From: Clostridia bacterium
GTDB lineage: Bacteria; Bacillota; Clostridia; Christensenellales; Aristaeellaceae
Direction of reading: 5' to 3'
DNA: 64,000 nucleotides
Assembly: GCA_017552615.1 (NCBI GenBank)
Contig: JAFZPI010000022.1
Coordinates: forward strand, 19,963 to 83,962
Shown in pieces: positions 7,645-16,502 of this stretch. The notes under the pieces were generated by a model. It saw nothing but the letters and a program-made list of their open reading frames with translations, ran no database searches and was not told where the DNA came from. Each line of letters starts with the position of its first letter. The first letter of the stretch is position 1. The position numbers and the translations under genes are program-made.

Positions 7645-9840
7645 ATGCTCCTTCCTCTTCTCGTCTTTGCCCCCATGCTGCTGGGCATCCTGGCCTATGC
7701 CGTTGGGCGGCAAAGCAAGCCACTCCGCACCGTGCTGGTGATCCTCACCTGCGCGACGGCTTTCGGTGGAACGCTGCTGCTGTGGGGTGAGGAGCATGTT
7801 TTTGACTGGGAAGGCTTCTGCGGGATGGGCATCCACCTGCGGGCGGATGGCTTCCGGAGCTTCTACGCCTCGGTGGCGGCGTTCATGTGGCTGGGGACGG
7901 CGCTGCTCTCCCCGCAGTATTTCGCGCACTACCACAACCGCGGGCGGTATTTCCTGTTCAACCTGATTACCCTCGGCGCGACGCTGGGCGTCCTGTATTC
8001 TGACGATCTCTATACGACCCTGATCTTTTTTGAGATCATGTCCCTGACGAGTTATACCTGGGTCGCCCACGAGGAGACCCCTGGTGCGATGCGGGCTGCA
8101 CAGACGTACCTTGCGGTGGCCATCATCGGCGGCCTGACGACCCTGATGGGACTCTTCTTGCTGTGGCACAGCCTGGGCACCCTCTCCTTCGAGGGCATGC
8201 GAGTGGCGCTGGCGGAGCGCGGCGGGCCGGACGGCACGGTGACCGTCGGCGCGTGGCTGACACTCTTCGGCTTTGCGGCGAAAGCCGGCCTGTTCCCGAT
8301 CCACATCTGGCTCCCGAAGGCGCACCCGGTGGCCCCGGCCCCGGCTTCGGCCCTGCTCTCCGGCATCCTGACCAAGACCGGCATTTTCGGCATGATTGTC
8401 GTGACGACCCGGCTGATGGGCGGCGTGGAGGCTTTTGTCGTCCCGCTGACGATCCTCGGCGCGGTGACGATGAGTCTCGGCGCGGTCATGGCTCTGTTCT
8501 CCGTCGATCTCAAGCGCACCCTCGCCTGCTCTTCCGTCAGCCAGATCGGCTTTATTACCGTCGGCCTGGGTGTGATGAGCCTGCTCGGCGAGGAGGGCGG
8601 GCTAGCGGCCTACGGCGCGGTCGAGCACATGCTGAACCACTCGCTGATCAAGCTCTGCCTCTTCATGTGCGCGGGCGTGGTCTACATGAACCTGCACCAG
8701 CTGAACCTGAACGACATCCGGGGCTATGGCCGCGGAAAATGGATCCTGCATATCTGCTTCCTGCTGGGTGCGCTGTCCATCGGCTGCATCCCGCCGATCG
8801 GATCCGGTTTCAACAGCAAAAGCCTGCTGCACGAAGGGATCCTCGAATACATTGTGCACCTGCAGGCGCATGGACTCCCCTGGGGCTGGTGGAAAGCCCT
8901 GGAACTCCTGTTCATCTTCTCCGGCGGCCTGACCATCGCCTACATGACCAAGCTCTACGTCTGCCTCTTCATCGAAAAACACCCCACCCGGCAGGCGGAG
9001 TTTGACGCGAAAAAGCACACCTATCTGAAGCCACTGTCCGCCATCGCGCTGATCGCGAGCGCCGTGATCCTTCCCGTGCTCGGCTTCTGCGGTGCCCAAT
9101 TCCTGAGCCCGCTGGGGTCCCGCTCTATGCCCTTTTTCGGGCAGGAAGCGCTCCATCACGAGATCCACTATTTCTCCGGCGAAAACCTGCTCGGCGCGGG
9201 GTACTCGATTGCCGTCGGTGCTTTGGTATATCTCTTTGTGGTTCGCAAGTGGCTGATGAAGCGCAATGAAAACGGTGTCAAAGAGTATATCAACCGCTGG
9301 CCGGTGTGGCTGGACATGGAAAACGGCCTGTACAGGCCTCTGCTGGGAGCGCTGACAGCATTCTTTGGCGCGGTGTTCGGCTTTTTTGCGGCGATCCCGG
9401 ATTCCCGCCCTGTGCGGGCGGTGGGCCGGGGGATTGGCAAAGTGACCGCGTTCATCGGGGCGATTCCGGACAGTGCGGCGGTGCTGAAGGGCTTTCCTGC
9501 CGCGGTCACAGCCTTTGTACGGGCGCTCTCGGAGTTGCCGGAGCGCGGCGTGATGTTCCTCCGTGAGACGCTGTTCAGTCCGCCGAGGCACCACGAGGCT
9601 CCGCCGGTGGGCACCAGGTTCACCTGGGGGATGGGACGATGGCTGGACCGCATGGCCACGAAGCTCAACGGCGGTCTCCTGCGCAGCCACCCAATGCACG
9701 AGGACTACGAGTTCCGCCTGGCGGAGACCCACGAGGAACTCCGCGACGAGACCGGCCGCGTGGGCCGCTCCTTCTCGTTCGGTTTGCTGCTGCTGGCGAT
9801 TGGGTTATTGCTGACGGTGCTGTATCTGGTGCTGTTCTAG
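7645..9840 (+). CDS. Orphan NuoL/MrpD-like proton-translocating membrane subunit
   Basis: A 731-residue polytopic protein of the complex I / Mrp antiporter superfamily. The core Proton_antipo_M region spans about residues 115-400. It contains FFEIMSLTSYTWVAHEE with the conserved helix glutamate, the lysine-bearing FAAKAGLFPIHIWLPKAHPVAPAPASALLSG segment, and LKRTLACSSVSQIGFI. The C-terminal 250 residues are divergent and amphipathic, ending in a final membrane helix. No other Nuo, Mrp or hydrogenase subunits are encoded nearby, so its partners are unknown. A role in ion translocation is known for the family; its electron or ion source here is undetermined. Confidence 0.82.
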   Translation: MLLPLLVFAPMLLGILAYAVGRQSKPLRTVLVILTCATAFGGTLLLWGEEHVFDWEGFCGMGIHLRADGFRSFYASVAAFMWLGTALLSPQYFAHYHNRGRYFLFNLITLGATLGVLYSDDLYTTLIFFEIMSLTSYTWVAHEETPGAMRAAQTYLAVAIIGGLTTLMGLFLLWHSLGTLSFEGMRVALAERGGPDGTVTVGAWLTLFGFAAKAGLFPIHIWLPKAHPVAPAPASALLSGILTKTGIFGMIVVTTRLMGGVEAFVVPLTILGAVTMSLGAVMALFSVDLKRTLACSSVSQIGFITVGLGVMSLLGEEGGLAAYGAVEHMLNHSLIKLCLFMCAGVVYMNLHQLNLNDIRGYGRGKWILHICFLLGALSIGCIPPIGSGFNSKSLLHEGILEYIVHLQAHGLPWGWWKALELLFIFSGGLTIAYMTKLYVCLFIEKHPTRQAEFDAKKHTYLKPLSAIALIASAVILPVLGFCGAQFLSPLGSRSMPFFGQEALHHEIHYFSGENLLGAGYSIAVGALVYLFVVRKWLMKRNENGVKEYINRWPVWLDMENGLYRPLLGALTAFFGAVFGFFAAIPDSRPVRAVGRGIGKVTAFIGAIPDSAAVLKGFPAAVTAFVRALSELPERGVMFLRETLFSPPRHHEAPPVGTRFTWGMGRWLDRMATKLNGGLLRSHPMHEDYEFRLAETHEELRDETGRVGRSFSFGLLLLAIGLLLTVLYLVLF

Positions 9841-9848
9841 GAGACAGA

Positions 9849-9960
9849 CCCCTCAGTCACCGCTTCGCGGTGACAGCTCCCCATTGCGATGGGGAGCCTC
9901 AAAATGAAAAACCCCTTGCCTCCCCACCGCAGTGGGGAGGTGGCCCGCAGGCCAGAGGGG
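9849..9960. repeat. Palindromic intergenic repeat, family C
   Basis: The element begins CCCCTCAGTCACCG and ends GGCCAGAGGGG. It contains hairpin arms CACCGCTTCGCGGTG, CTCCCCATTGCGATGGGGAG and CTCCCCACCGCAGTGGGGAG. The layout, with outer inverted ends and GC-rich inner hairpins, matches families A and B though the letters differ. It lies between convergent genes and could also stop transcription (GAGGGGTTCTTTTTG at its right end). Confidence 0.8.
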
Positions 9961-9998
9961 TTCTTTTTGTTTTTGGATCGAACGATCCGACAGGATGA

Positions 9999-10757
9999 TC
10001 AGGCTTCTTTGTCCTGATCCTGGTCAGGATCTTTCTTTTCGAGGGCTTTGCGGCTGGCGTCGAGGCGAGTGGCGAAGTCCTCCAGGCGTTGGCTCAGGGT
10101 CTTCAGGATGCTCTCGACGTCCGGAACGGCTTTGGCGGCTTCTTCGGCTTCCTTCTTCTCCGGGGTGGGGTTCAGGGCGCTGTCGATGGCGGCTTCCACC
10201 TTCTCGAAGAGTTTCCTGCCTTCGTTGACCAGGCGGTCGGCGGTCTCCTGGAGTTTCCCGGAGTTCAGGAAGGCTTCGGCCTTGTCCGCCAGGCTGTCCA
10301 CGACCTTTTCGGCTTCGGCACAGGCTTTTTCAGCCATGTCTTCGGCTTTCCCGATGTCGATGGTCGGGACTTCCGCCGGCTCCGCAGCTTTCTCTGCCTC
10401 ATCCGCGGCTTTATCCGCATTTTCCGTCAGCAGGGTTTCCACGGCTTCGAGCTCGGTCTCGAGGGTATCGAGCTCGTCCATGGCGTGTTCCAGCTCAGCC
10501 GGGGCTTCCTCCTCGGGGACTTCCTCGCGGTTCAGGCTCTTGCCGATCTGCTCCTTCACCTCGGCGAAGCGCTCGCCGATGCCGTTCAGAACGGTTTTTC
10601 CTCTCTGGACAAAAGCTTCGGTCTTTTCCTGACGGACCATATCCGCGCCTTTATTCACCAGATTTTTGGCCAGTTCACCGGTTTTTTCCACAGCGGTGGC
10701 CACTACGCCCACGCCGCCGTACAGCACATTCTTCATGATCTTTTCGAGTTCGCTCAT
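9999..10757 (-). CDS. Coiled-coil, alanine/glutamate-rich protein
   Basis: This 252-residue protein starts at 10757, where AGAGAGGTG precedes the ATG; an upstream extension to 10907 lacks a site. It opens with a short glycine/valine stretch (VLYGGVGVVATAVEKTGELAKNLV) like phasin or YtxH-type proteins. From about residue 80 onward it is almost entirely charged helix rich in E, A and K, ending in an acidic and basic tail (KKDPDQDQDKEA). No signal peptide is present. A structural or scaffold role is plausible, but no function can be assigned. Confidence 0.65.
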   Translation of the reverse strand: MSELEKIMKNVLYGGVGVVATAVEKTGELAKNLVNKGADMVRQEKTEAFVQRGKTVLNGIGERFAEVKEQIGKSLNREEVPEEEAPAELEHAMDELDTLETELEAVETLLTENADKAADEAEKAAEPAEVPTIDIGKAEDMAEKACAEAEKVVDSLADKAEAFLNSGKLQETADRLVNEGRKLFEKVEAAIDSALNPTPEKKEAEEAAKAVPDVESILKTLSQRLEDFATRLDASRKALEKKDPDQDQDKEA

Positions 10758-10806
10758 GGTTCGCACCTCTCTTTCTCTGTTTACAGGCCTTTCCCGGCCC
10801 AAGCAT

Positions 10807-10834
10807 AGCATAGCACAAACCGCCTGAACCGCAA
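10807..10834 (-). promoter_or_regulatory. Probable sigma-70 promoter for the coiled-coil gene
   Basis: On the minus strand TTGCGG (10834-10829) and TATGCT (10812-10807) are 16 bases apart. The -10 box is repeated in tandem 5 bases on (TATGCTATGCT). Confidence 0.45.
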
Positions 10835-10984
10835 GTGAATTGTATGAGAAGAAGATTAAATTCGGATGAAGAATGCCCTGTCCGGGACGAAACAAAAGCA
10901 AATCCAAATAGATTCGGATATGTTTTTATTTTCATCTGCCACCTGTTCAGATTCTGCGTAGATTTATCGCCTACAGTGCGCGCA

Positions 10985-11015
10985 AAAACGGCCGGCAACG
11001 AAGCTGGCCGTTTTT
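10985..11015 (-). terminator. Hairpin terminator after the transglutaminase gene
   Basis: AAAACGGCC (10985-10993) pairs with GGCCGTTTT (11006-11014). The flanks are A-rich on one side and T-rich on the other, so it can act in both directions. It lies 20 bases past the minus-strand gene ending at 11035. Confidence 0.75.
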
Positions 11016-11034
11016 CTGCGGAAGAGATCTTTTT

Positions 11035-13035
11035 CTATTTTCGTGTAACGATATGCGTGATATCAACGTAATAGCAGTTCCCGCGGCTGCCGACGCCTGT
11101 TGTGCTCTGCCAGCGGTAGGTGTAGACGACGTTCTTCAGCTTCTTTGCGTCAAAGAACGGATACACATAGGCTTTTTCATATTCTTTGGTTTTGTATTGT
11201 TCCGCGATCCGGTCATACGTCGCCCGGTTGGTGACGATGAAGCGGCAGGGCGTGTCGCCGATCCCGTTCTTCATGAGCTGGTTGTAGCAGAGTGTGAAGT
11301 ATTCGTTCAAAGTGCTGACAGCCGGGACACCGTTGACCAGGGCGATTTCCGTCTGCCAGTTGTGCCCGTAGAGATTGTCGAAGGACGCGCGGCTGCTGTT
11401 GCAGGCGGGGAGCTTGCTGCCGTTTTCGTTCCGGGTGTGTTCCCCGGAGATGAAGGCATCGGTCACGTTGTAGTATTCATAGGAAATACAGCTGTAGGGT
11501 TTGTTCGTTTCTTTGTAGAAATCATCCCAGGTGACGTCGATGTTGTACCATTCGTTGTTGATCCTGATCAGGTTCCAGGCGTGCCGGCCCTCGTAGATGC
11601 TCCCCGAGTCGGGGACGTTGCCGCAGCAGTAGTAGCAGGGGATGCCGAGGCGCTGCATGAGGTACTGGAACGTGTGGGAATACCCGGCGCAGACCGACTC
11701 CCCGTTCACCAGGACACTGTAAATGTCCTGGTCGTGGGGACTCTGGGAGACATAGGTGGTTTCCTTGACGATCAGGTCATGGATCGCGCGCTCGGCGTCC
11801 TGGGCGTTCATACCCTTGACCTTGGACAGGATCTTGCTGACGGCGTCTTCCACCCGGGACTGTTCCCGGGAGAGGTTCCCGGCAAGGTCGTTGTAAGAAA
11901 GTTTTACGGTGGAGGCCAGGCCGTCGTTCGTACGCTTGAGCACCTTTCCCGGATAGTTGGTCCAGAAGAGCTGCGGCTGGTCATAGAGGACGTACCAGTT
12001 GATGCGGTTGAAATCCGCGTTCGAGACGGGATAGGCCAGGGTGATCGTCTCTTCGCACGCGGTCAGCCCCTGGACGATCTGCGTGTAGACGGACTTCTCG
12101 CCCTCGTTCAGCAGGCCGTAGTAGTAATAGAACTCGGTGTTATAGCTGGCGATGGGGAGCTCCGGCTGGGGTTCGGGCTCGGGTTCCGTGCCTTTGCGGA
12201 CCGTGATATTGTGGAACAGTCCCGCATAGTTTTTCTCAAGTCCTTCGACGCGGAAGAGGAAGTCCGCATCCGCACCGCCGCTGGTGAGGGTTCCCCAGAA
12301 TTTTCCGCTGTTCGAATAGAACTCAAGCCAGCCGCTGTCGTGCATGAAGAGCGAGAAGGGATAGACGGATGATACGTTCTTGTACTGCGAGGTGACGAAG
12401 TATCCGCCGAACTGGCTTGTGAACTGGATGGGGATCGTGAACGGATCGAATTCCTTGTCGCAGCTTTCATCCGGGACGACCCGGACCGTATAGCGCACGC
12501 CCTCCGTGAGCGTCAGGTTCCCAGCCCGGAAGGTGGCGGGCGGCTCGTCCGGCACGATGGGTTCCGGCGGCATGGTCCAGGATTCCGGGAGCACGGCGTC
12601 CGCGCTGAATACCGGCGGGGCGTTCTCGCCCTGGATGAAGTCCGTCACCCGCACGGCGAAATCGGCGCCGGTACAGTTCGTGTCGCACGTGCCGTTGAGC
12701 ATCAGCGTGTCTTCGGCGGCATCCGTCCTCGATACGAGGTCGATATACTTTTTGTTGTCGAGCCGGGCCATGGAGACCTGCCGGCCCTGGTAAGTCAGGG
12801 TGCAGGAATTCACGGTCTGGAACTCCATGGTCACATAGACCGGCTCAAACGTGGGTGTACAGATTGCTGTGGGCTCCAGGTACACGGTGTACGGGGTGTA
12901 AGTCAGGAGCTTGACGCCTGCCACATTGATCTCTTTTTTTGCCTTCTCGTCCGCTGCGGCACCCGATACGCCGGAAAACAGCAGACAGACGGCTAAGAGC
13001 AGCAAAACAGCGCCGCGAAAAACAGGATGCTTCAT
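11035..13035 (-). CDS. Secreted transglutaminase-like (cysteine protease fold) protein
   Basis: The 666-residue protein has a Sec signal peptide (MKHPVFRGAVLLLLAVCLLFSG). Residues 30-300 are beta-rich with three similar segments carrying a 'Y-T-V-x-(L/V)-x-P' opening. A transglutaminase core covers about 380-540 with the triad C449 (GESVCAGYS), H485 (GRHAWN) and D500 (YNIDVTWDD). Family members cross-link or cleave proteins at the surface. The ATG at 13035 is preferred since AAGGA lies 9 bases upstream. The gene follows the small secreted protein gene at 13533 by 12 bases, so they form an operon. Confidence 0.82.
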   Translation of the reverse strand: MKHPVFRGAVLLLLAVCLLFSGVSGAAADEKAKKEINVAGVKLLTYTPYTVYLEPTAICTPTFEPVYVTMEFQTVNSCTLTYQGRQVSMARLDNKKYIDLVSRTDAAEDTLMLNGTCDTNCTGADFAVRVTDFIQGENAPPVFSADAVLPESWTMPPEPIVPDEPPATFRAGNLTLTEGVRYTVRVVPDESCDKEFDPFTIPIQFTSQFGGYFVTSQYKNVSSVYPFSLFMHDSGWLEFYSNSGKFWGTLTSGGADADFLFRVEGLEKNYAGLFHNITVRKGTEPEPEPQPELPIASYNTEFYYYYGLLNEGEKSVYTQIVQGLTACEETITLAYPVSNADFNRINWYVLYDQPQLFWTNYPGKVLKRTNDGLASTVKLSYNDLAGNLSREQSRVEDAVSKILSKVKGMNAQDAERAIHDLIVKETTYVSQSPHDQDIYSVLVNGESVCAGYSHTFQYLMQRLGIPCYYCCGNVPDSGSIYEGRHAWNLIRINNEWYNIDVTWDDFYKETNKPYSCISYEYYNVTDAFISGEHTRNENGSKLPACNSSRASFDNLYGHNWQTEIALVNGVPAVSTLNEYFTLCYNQLMKNGIGDTPCRFIVTNRATYDRIAEQYKTKEYEKAYVYPFFDAKKLKNVVYTYRWQSTTGVGSRGNCYYVDITHIVTRK

Positions 13036-13047
13036 CTTCAACCGTCC

Positions 13048-13533
13048 TTAGTCCGTGACAGGCTCACGGGTGAAGTCGGTATAGTTGTTGGCGATATCAC
13101 GGGTGAACGTGATGCGGAGTGTATTCCCCGTGATCTGGTAGCCGTATTCCATGGGGGGCAGGCTCATGGAGAAGGATTCATCCTCAAATTCCATGACGAT
13201 TTCCCCGTAATAGACCGTGATCAGGAAACCGTCCTCCGGATACTGCGTATAGGGGTCGCGGGTCGCCACATAGGAGACGATCGGCATCTCCATTCCGTTG
13301 GCGTAATAAAGCCCGGTCCCGTCCGCGTTGAAACGGAAGACGGTTTCGACGCCGTACACATCGTCGTGATACCCCCACTGTCCGGTCAGCGCTGGGTCGA
13401 TGACGGCCGGGGGATATTCGATCTCTTCATCGGAATTGACGGTGACCGTGACGGTGGTCGCGTACGCAGGAACGGCGAGGGCAAAGAGAAGCGTGAGCGC
13501 AAGGAAGAGAGCAAGAAGTTTTTGGATTCGCAT
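13048..13533 (-). CDS. Small secreted protein, operon partner of the transglutaminase
   Basis: A 161-residue protein with signal peptide MRIQKLLALFLALTLLFALA and cleavage after AYA. The mature region is beta-rich, and its GQWGYHDDVYGVETVFRFNADGTGLYY and 'GYQITGNTLRITF' segments resemble lipocalin-like or DUF5640-type secreted domains, in which GxW and a DGTG turn recur. The start is fixed by AGGAGG 8 bases upstream. It is the promoter-proximal gene of a two-gene unit. Function unknown. Confidence 0.68.
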   Translation of the reverse strand: MRIQKLLALFLALTLLFALAVPAYATTVTVTVNSDEEIEYPPAVIDPALTGQWGYHDDVYGVETVFRFNADGTGLYYANGMEMPIVSYVATRDPYTQYPEDGFLITVYYGEIVMEFEDESFSMSLPPMEYGYQITGNTLRITFTRDIANNYTDFTREPVTD

Positions 13534-13571
13534 AGGACAACCTCCTGTATTTGTTCGTTTTAGCTGGCTTG

Positions 13572-13600
13572 AGTGTAACACAAAGGAAAGAACATGACAA
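13572..13600 (-). promoter_or_regulatory. Sigma-70 promoter for the 13533-11035 operon
   Basis: TTGTCA (13600-13595) and TACACT (13577-13572) are 17 bases apart on the minus strand, 39 bases before the start codon. Confidence 0.65.
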
Positions 13601-13607
13601 GCTTTCA

Positions 13608-13644
13608 GAAAAAGAAACCCGGACCCTTTTGACAGGTCCGGATT
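13608..13644 (-). terminator. Terminator of the phosphofructokinase gene
   Basis: Minus-strand TCCGGACC pairs with GGTCCGGG across a short A-rich loop and is followed by TTTCTTTTT. It lies just past the gene ending at 13660. Confidence 0.75.
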
Positions 13645-13659
13645 TCCTGAAAGCTCGGA

Positions 13660-14925
13660 TTACTTCGCGCGCTGGTTGCTCCAGTCGTAATTCTTGAGGT
13701 CCATGGCGAGGTGGCGCGGCAGGCCTTCCACCATCATGGGCTGATAGTGACCCTGGATCAGGGGACGCACATAGTCCAGGAACTCTTCGGTCACATAGTT
13801 GCCGGCTTTGTTGATCCACTTGCGCGGAACCACCTTTTCGCCGTTGGCGATGCGGTGCACGTCGTAGACGCCGGTCGCGCTCTGGTAGGGATCGTCGGAG
13901 ACGCGGTCGATGACGACCATGACGCCGGAGGAACCTTCGTCCGCGGCTTTGACGGTGGCGCCGCCGACGTTGAAGGCTTCGTCCACGTCCACACGGCTGG
14001 CCAGGTGGGCCGCGGCGCGCTGCAGCGTGGAGAGCTCAACCGAGCGGGTCTTGCAGCCCAGCTCGTTCTTGATGACGTTGGCCAGGTAAGAGGCCGTGCC
14101 GGTCATCTGGATGTGGCCGAACGCGTCGGTGGTGGTGGAGCTGGTCGCGTACTCGCAGACGTACTTGCCTTCCTCGGTCTTGATACCCTCGGAGACGACC
14201 GCCACGACGACGTCCTTCTTCTCCAGCAGTTTCTTGACTTCGCCGACGAAGTGCTCGATCGAGAAGGGAACCTCAGGCAGATAGATCAGGTCGGGGCCTG
14301 CGCAGTCCTCGCTGCGGGACAGGGCGGCGGCGCCGGTCAGCCAGCCCGCGTTGCGGCCCATGATCTCGACGATGTTGACGTTCTTCTTCTTGTAGGAGAA
14401 GCCCATCGCGTCACAGATGATTTCCTTGGTGGAGGTGGCGATGTACTTGGCCGCGCTGCCGAAACCGGGAGTGTGGTCGGTGATGGCCAGATCGTTGTCA
14501 ATGGTCTTCGGGCAGCCGACAAACTTCTGCTTCGCGCCGGTCAGCAGGGAGTAGTCGAACAGCTTGCGGATGGTGTCCATGGAGTCATTGCCGCCGATAT
14601 AGATGAATACTTCGATGTCCAGCTTGTCCAGGAGCTCGAAGATGCGCTCATAAACGGCCTTGTCCTCGTGGATTTCCGGCAGCTTATACCGGCAGGTGCC
14701 CAAGAAAGCGGAGGGGGTGCGCTTGAGCAGCTCAAGGTCCAGTTCGTTCTTGATGTGATCGGACAGGTCGACATACTGCTCATCCATGAATCCCTGGATG
14801 CCATAGCGCATGCCGTAGACCTTGGTAAAGCCGCGCTCCTTCGCTGTCTTGAACACGCCCGCAAGGCTGGAGTTGATGACGGCCGTGGGGCCGCCGGACT
14901 GACCGACGAGAACATTACCCTTCAT
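13660..14925 (-). CDS. pfp: Phosphofructokinase, diphosphate-dependent type
   Basis: A 421-residue cytosolic glycolytic enzyme that phosphorylates fructose 6-phosphate. The nucleotide loop reads GGNDS (111-115) and the catalytic loop CPKTIDND (138-145). In ATP enzymes the two switch positions are both glycine; here they are D114 and K140, the pair known to exclude ATP and favour diphosphate. Other motifs are IMGRNAGW and SEGIKTEEG. The enzyme would be reversible and energy-saving. It is transcribed alone, with its own terminator. The diphosphate assignment is from signature residues, not assay. Confidence 0.9.
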   Translation of the reverse strand: MKGNVLVGQSGGPTAVINSSLAGVFKTAKERGFTKVYGMRYGIQGFMDEQYVDLSDHIKNELDLELLKRTPSAFLGTCRYKLPEIHEDKAVYERIFELLDKLDIEVFIYIGGNDSMDTIRKLFDYSLLTGAKQKFVGCPKTIDNDLAITDHTPGFGSAAKYIATSTKEIICDAMGFSYKKKNVNIVEIMGRNAGWLTGAAALSRSEDCAGPDLIYLPEVPFSIEHFVGEVKKLLEKKDVVVAVVSEGIKTEEGKYVCEYATSSTTTDAFGHIQMTGTASYLANVIKNELGCKTRSVELSTLQRAAAHLASRVDVDEAFNVGGATVKAADEGSSGVMVVIDRVSDDPYQSATGVYDVHRIANGEKVVPRKWINKAGNYVTEEFLDYVRPLIQGHYQPMMVEGLPRHLAMDLKNYDWSNQRAK

Positions 14926-15009
14926 TGATGTTGCCTCTTTTCTTGTTTTGTTGATATATGGCCATTGACCACCGCAAAGTGATCAAAGGGTTGACGGTTT
15001 AGATGGATC

Positions 15010-16281
15010 TCAGCCGCGGCGGATGATGCTGTGGCGTTCGGGGCCGACGGAGATCCACTTGATGATGCAGCCGATGCTGTTTTCGATCTTCTTGACATAC
15101 TCCTGCGCCTCGACGGGGAGGTCCCACCAGTTGCGGACGTTGGAGATGTTGCACTTCCAGCCCTTCACGGTCTCGATCACAGGCTCGCAGCGGTCGAGGA
15201 CGGACGGGAACGGCATATCGTCGACCTCGCGGCCGTAGAGCTTGTAGCGCACGCAGAGCGGGATCTCGTCCATGTCGCTCAGCACGTCGAGCTTGGTCAG
15301 CGCGATCTCGGTCGCGTGCTGGATCTTCACGCCGTAGCGGGTGGCGACGAGGTCGATCGGGCCCACGCGGTGCGGACGGTGGCCGTACTCGTTGCCGATC
15401 TTGCGCAGATGCTCGGCTTCATCGCCGAAGATCTCGCAGACGAACGGGCCCGCGCCGACGCAGCTGGAGTAAGCCTTGACGACGCCGATGACGCGTTCCA
15501 CCGTTGCAAACGGCATGCCCGAGCCGATCGGCGCGTAGGACGCCAGCACATTGGACGAGGTGGTGTAGGGATAGATGCCGAAGTCCAGGTCGCGCAGGGC
15601 GCCGAGCGTGCCCTCGAAGAGGATGCGCTTGTGGTTCCACAACGCGTCTGCCAGGAAGGTGCTGGTGTTGCGGATGAAGGGCTTGAGCGGTTCGCAGTAG
15701 TTCTTCACCCAGTTGTCGATCTCTTCCTCGGTCTCGGCTTCATCATTATAGACGCCGGTCAGGATCAGATTCTTCCACTCGCGCAACTCGTTCAGGTGCT
15801 GCTTGAGCACTTCGGGATAGAACAGCTCGCCGGCCAGGATCGTCTTTTTCTGGTACTTGTCGGAATAGAAGGGGCCGATGCCCTTGCGGGTCGTGTCCAT
15901 CTTCTTGTCCTTCAGACGGGCTTCCTCCAGCGCGTCGAGCCTGCGGTGCCAGGGCATCAGCAGGGAAGCGCGCTCGCTGATCATCACGTTGTTCGGCGTG
16001 ATCGAGACACCCTTTTCGCGCAGGGCGTTGATTTCCTGGGTCAGGTGCTCGGGGTCCAGCGCGACGCCGTTGCCGAGGATGTTGACCACGTTCTTGCGGA
16101 ACACACCCGAAGGCAGAAGGTGCAGCGTGAACTCACCGTACCGGTTCACAATGGTATGTCCGGCGTTGCCGCCGCCCTGGTAACGGACCACGACGTCAAA
16201 GTCTTCCGTCAGCAGGTCGACGATTCGGCCTTTGCCCTCGTCGCCCCAGTTGATTCCAACGATTGCGGTACACGTATCCAT
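15010..16281 (-). CDS. purA: Adenylosuccinate synthase
   Basis: The 423-residue enzyme joins IMP and aspartate with GTP in the first committed step of AMP synthesis. The N-terminal P-loop GINWGDEGKGR, the VRYQGGGNAGHT segment and the GIGPFYSDKYQKK region are diagnostic. The start at 16281 follows AAAGGTGG by 7 bases; an in-frame upstream extension to 16350 overlaps the promoter and is rejected. The strong promoter at 16374-16402 drives it, back-to-back with the metalloprotease gene. Confidence 0.95.
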   Translation of the reverse strand: MDTCTAIVGINWGDEGKGRIVDLLTEDFDVVVRYQGGGNAGHTIVNRYGEFTLHLLPSGVFRKNVVNILGNGVALDPEHLTQEINALREKGVSITPNNVMISERASLLMPWHRRLDALEEARLKDKKMDTTRKGIGPFYSDKYQKKTILAGELFYPEVLKQHLNELREWKNLILTGVYNDEAETEEEIDNWVKNYCEPLKPFIRNTSTFLADALWNHKRILFEGTLGALRDLDFGIYPYTTSSNVLASYAPIGSGMPFATVERVIGVVKAYSSCVGAGPFVCEIFGDEAEHLRKIGNEYGHRPHRVGPIDLVATRYGVKIQHATEIALTKLDVLSDMDEIPLCVRYKLYGREVDDMPFPSVLDRCEPVIETVKGWKCNISNVRNWWDLPVEAQEYVKKIENSIGCIIKWISVGPERHSIIRRG

Positions 16282-16373
16282 CGCCAATCCACCTTTCGGT
16301 CTGATCAAGTTGCGGGATGGGGTTTCTCCCTCGGAAGAAGACGAAAACACAAGAAAACACTTTGGTACAAGCC

Positions 16374-16402
16374 ATTATACCGCCGTTGGCGCGGGTTGTC
16401 AA
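16374..16402 (-). promoter_or_regulatory. Consensus sigma-70 promoter of purA
   Basis: TTGACA (16402-16397), a 17-base spacer and TATAAT (16379-16374) on the minus strand: a full consensus match. Confidence 0.85.
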
Positions 16403-16438
16403 CTGAATTATCAGCGGAGTTGAGAGGACGGCCGTGCG

Positions 16439-16467
16439 TTGACAGGGCTTATCATGCATGGTAAAAT
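16439..16467 (+). promoter_or_regulatory. Promoter of the M6-type metalloprotease gene
   Basis: TTGACA (16439-16444) and TAAAAT (16462-16467) are 17 bases apart, 36 bases before the gene start. It diverges from the purA promoter with about 36 bases between the two -35 boxes. Confidence 0.75.
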
Positions 16468-16502
16468 GCACACAGAAACGAGAAAAAGAGAGGGGTGCCG
16501 AT

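Noticed and set aside
11053-12372. 439-codon open frame on the plus strand
   Set aside because: Antisense to the transglutaminase-like gene with its intact catalytic triad.
13711-14928. 405-codon open frame on the plus strand
   Set aside because: Antisense to phosphofructokinase; composition typical of reverse reading.
15031-16464. 477-codon open frame on the plus strand
   Set aside because: Antisense to purA, whose identity is certain, and extends across its promoter. A shadow frame.
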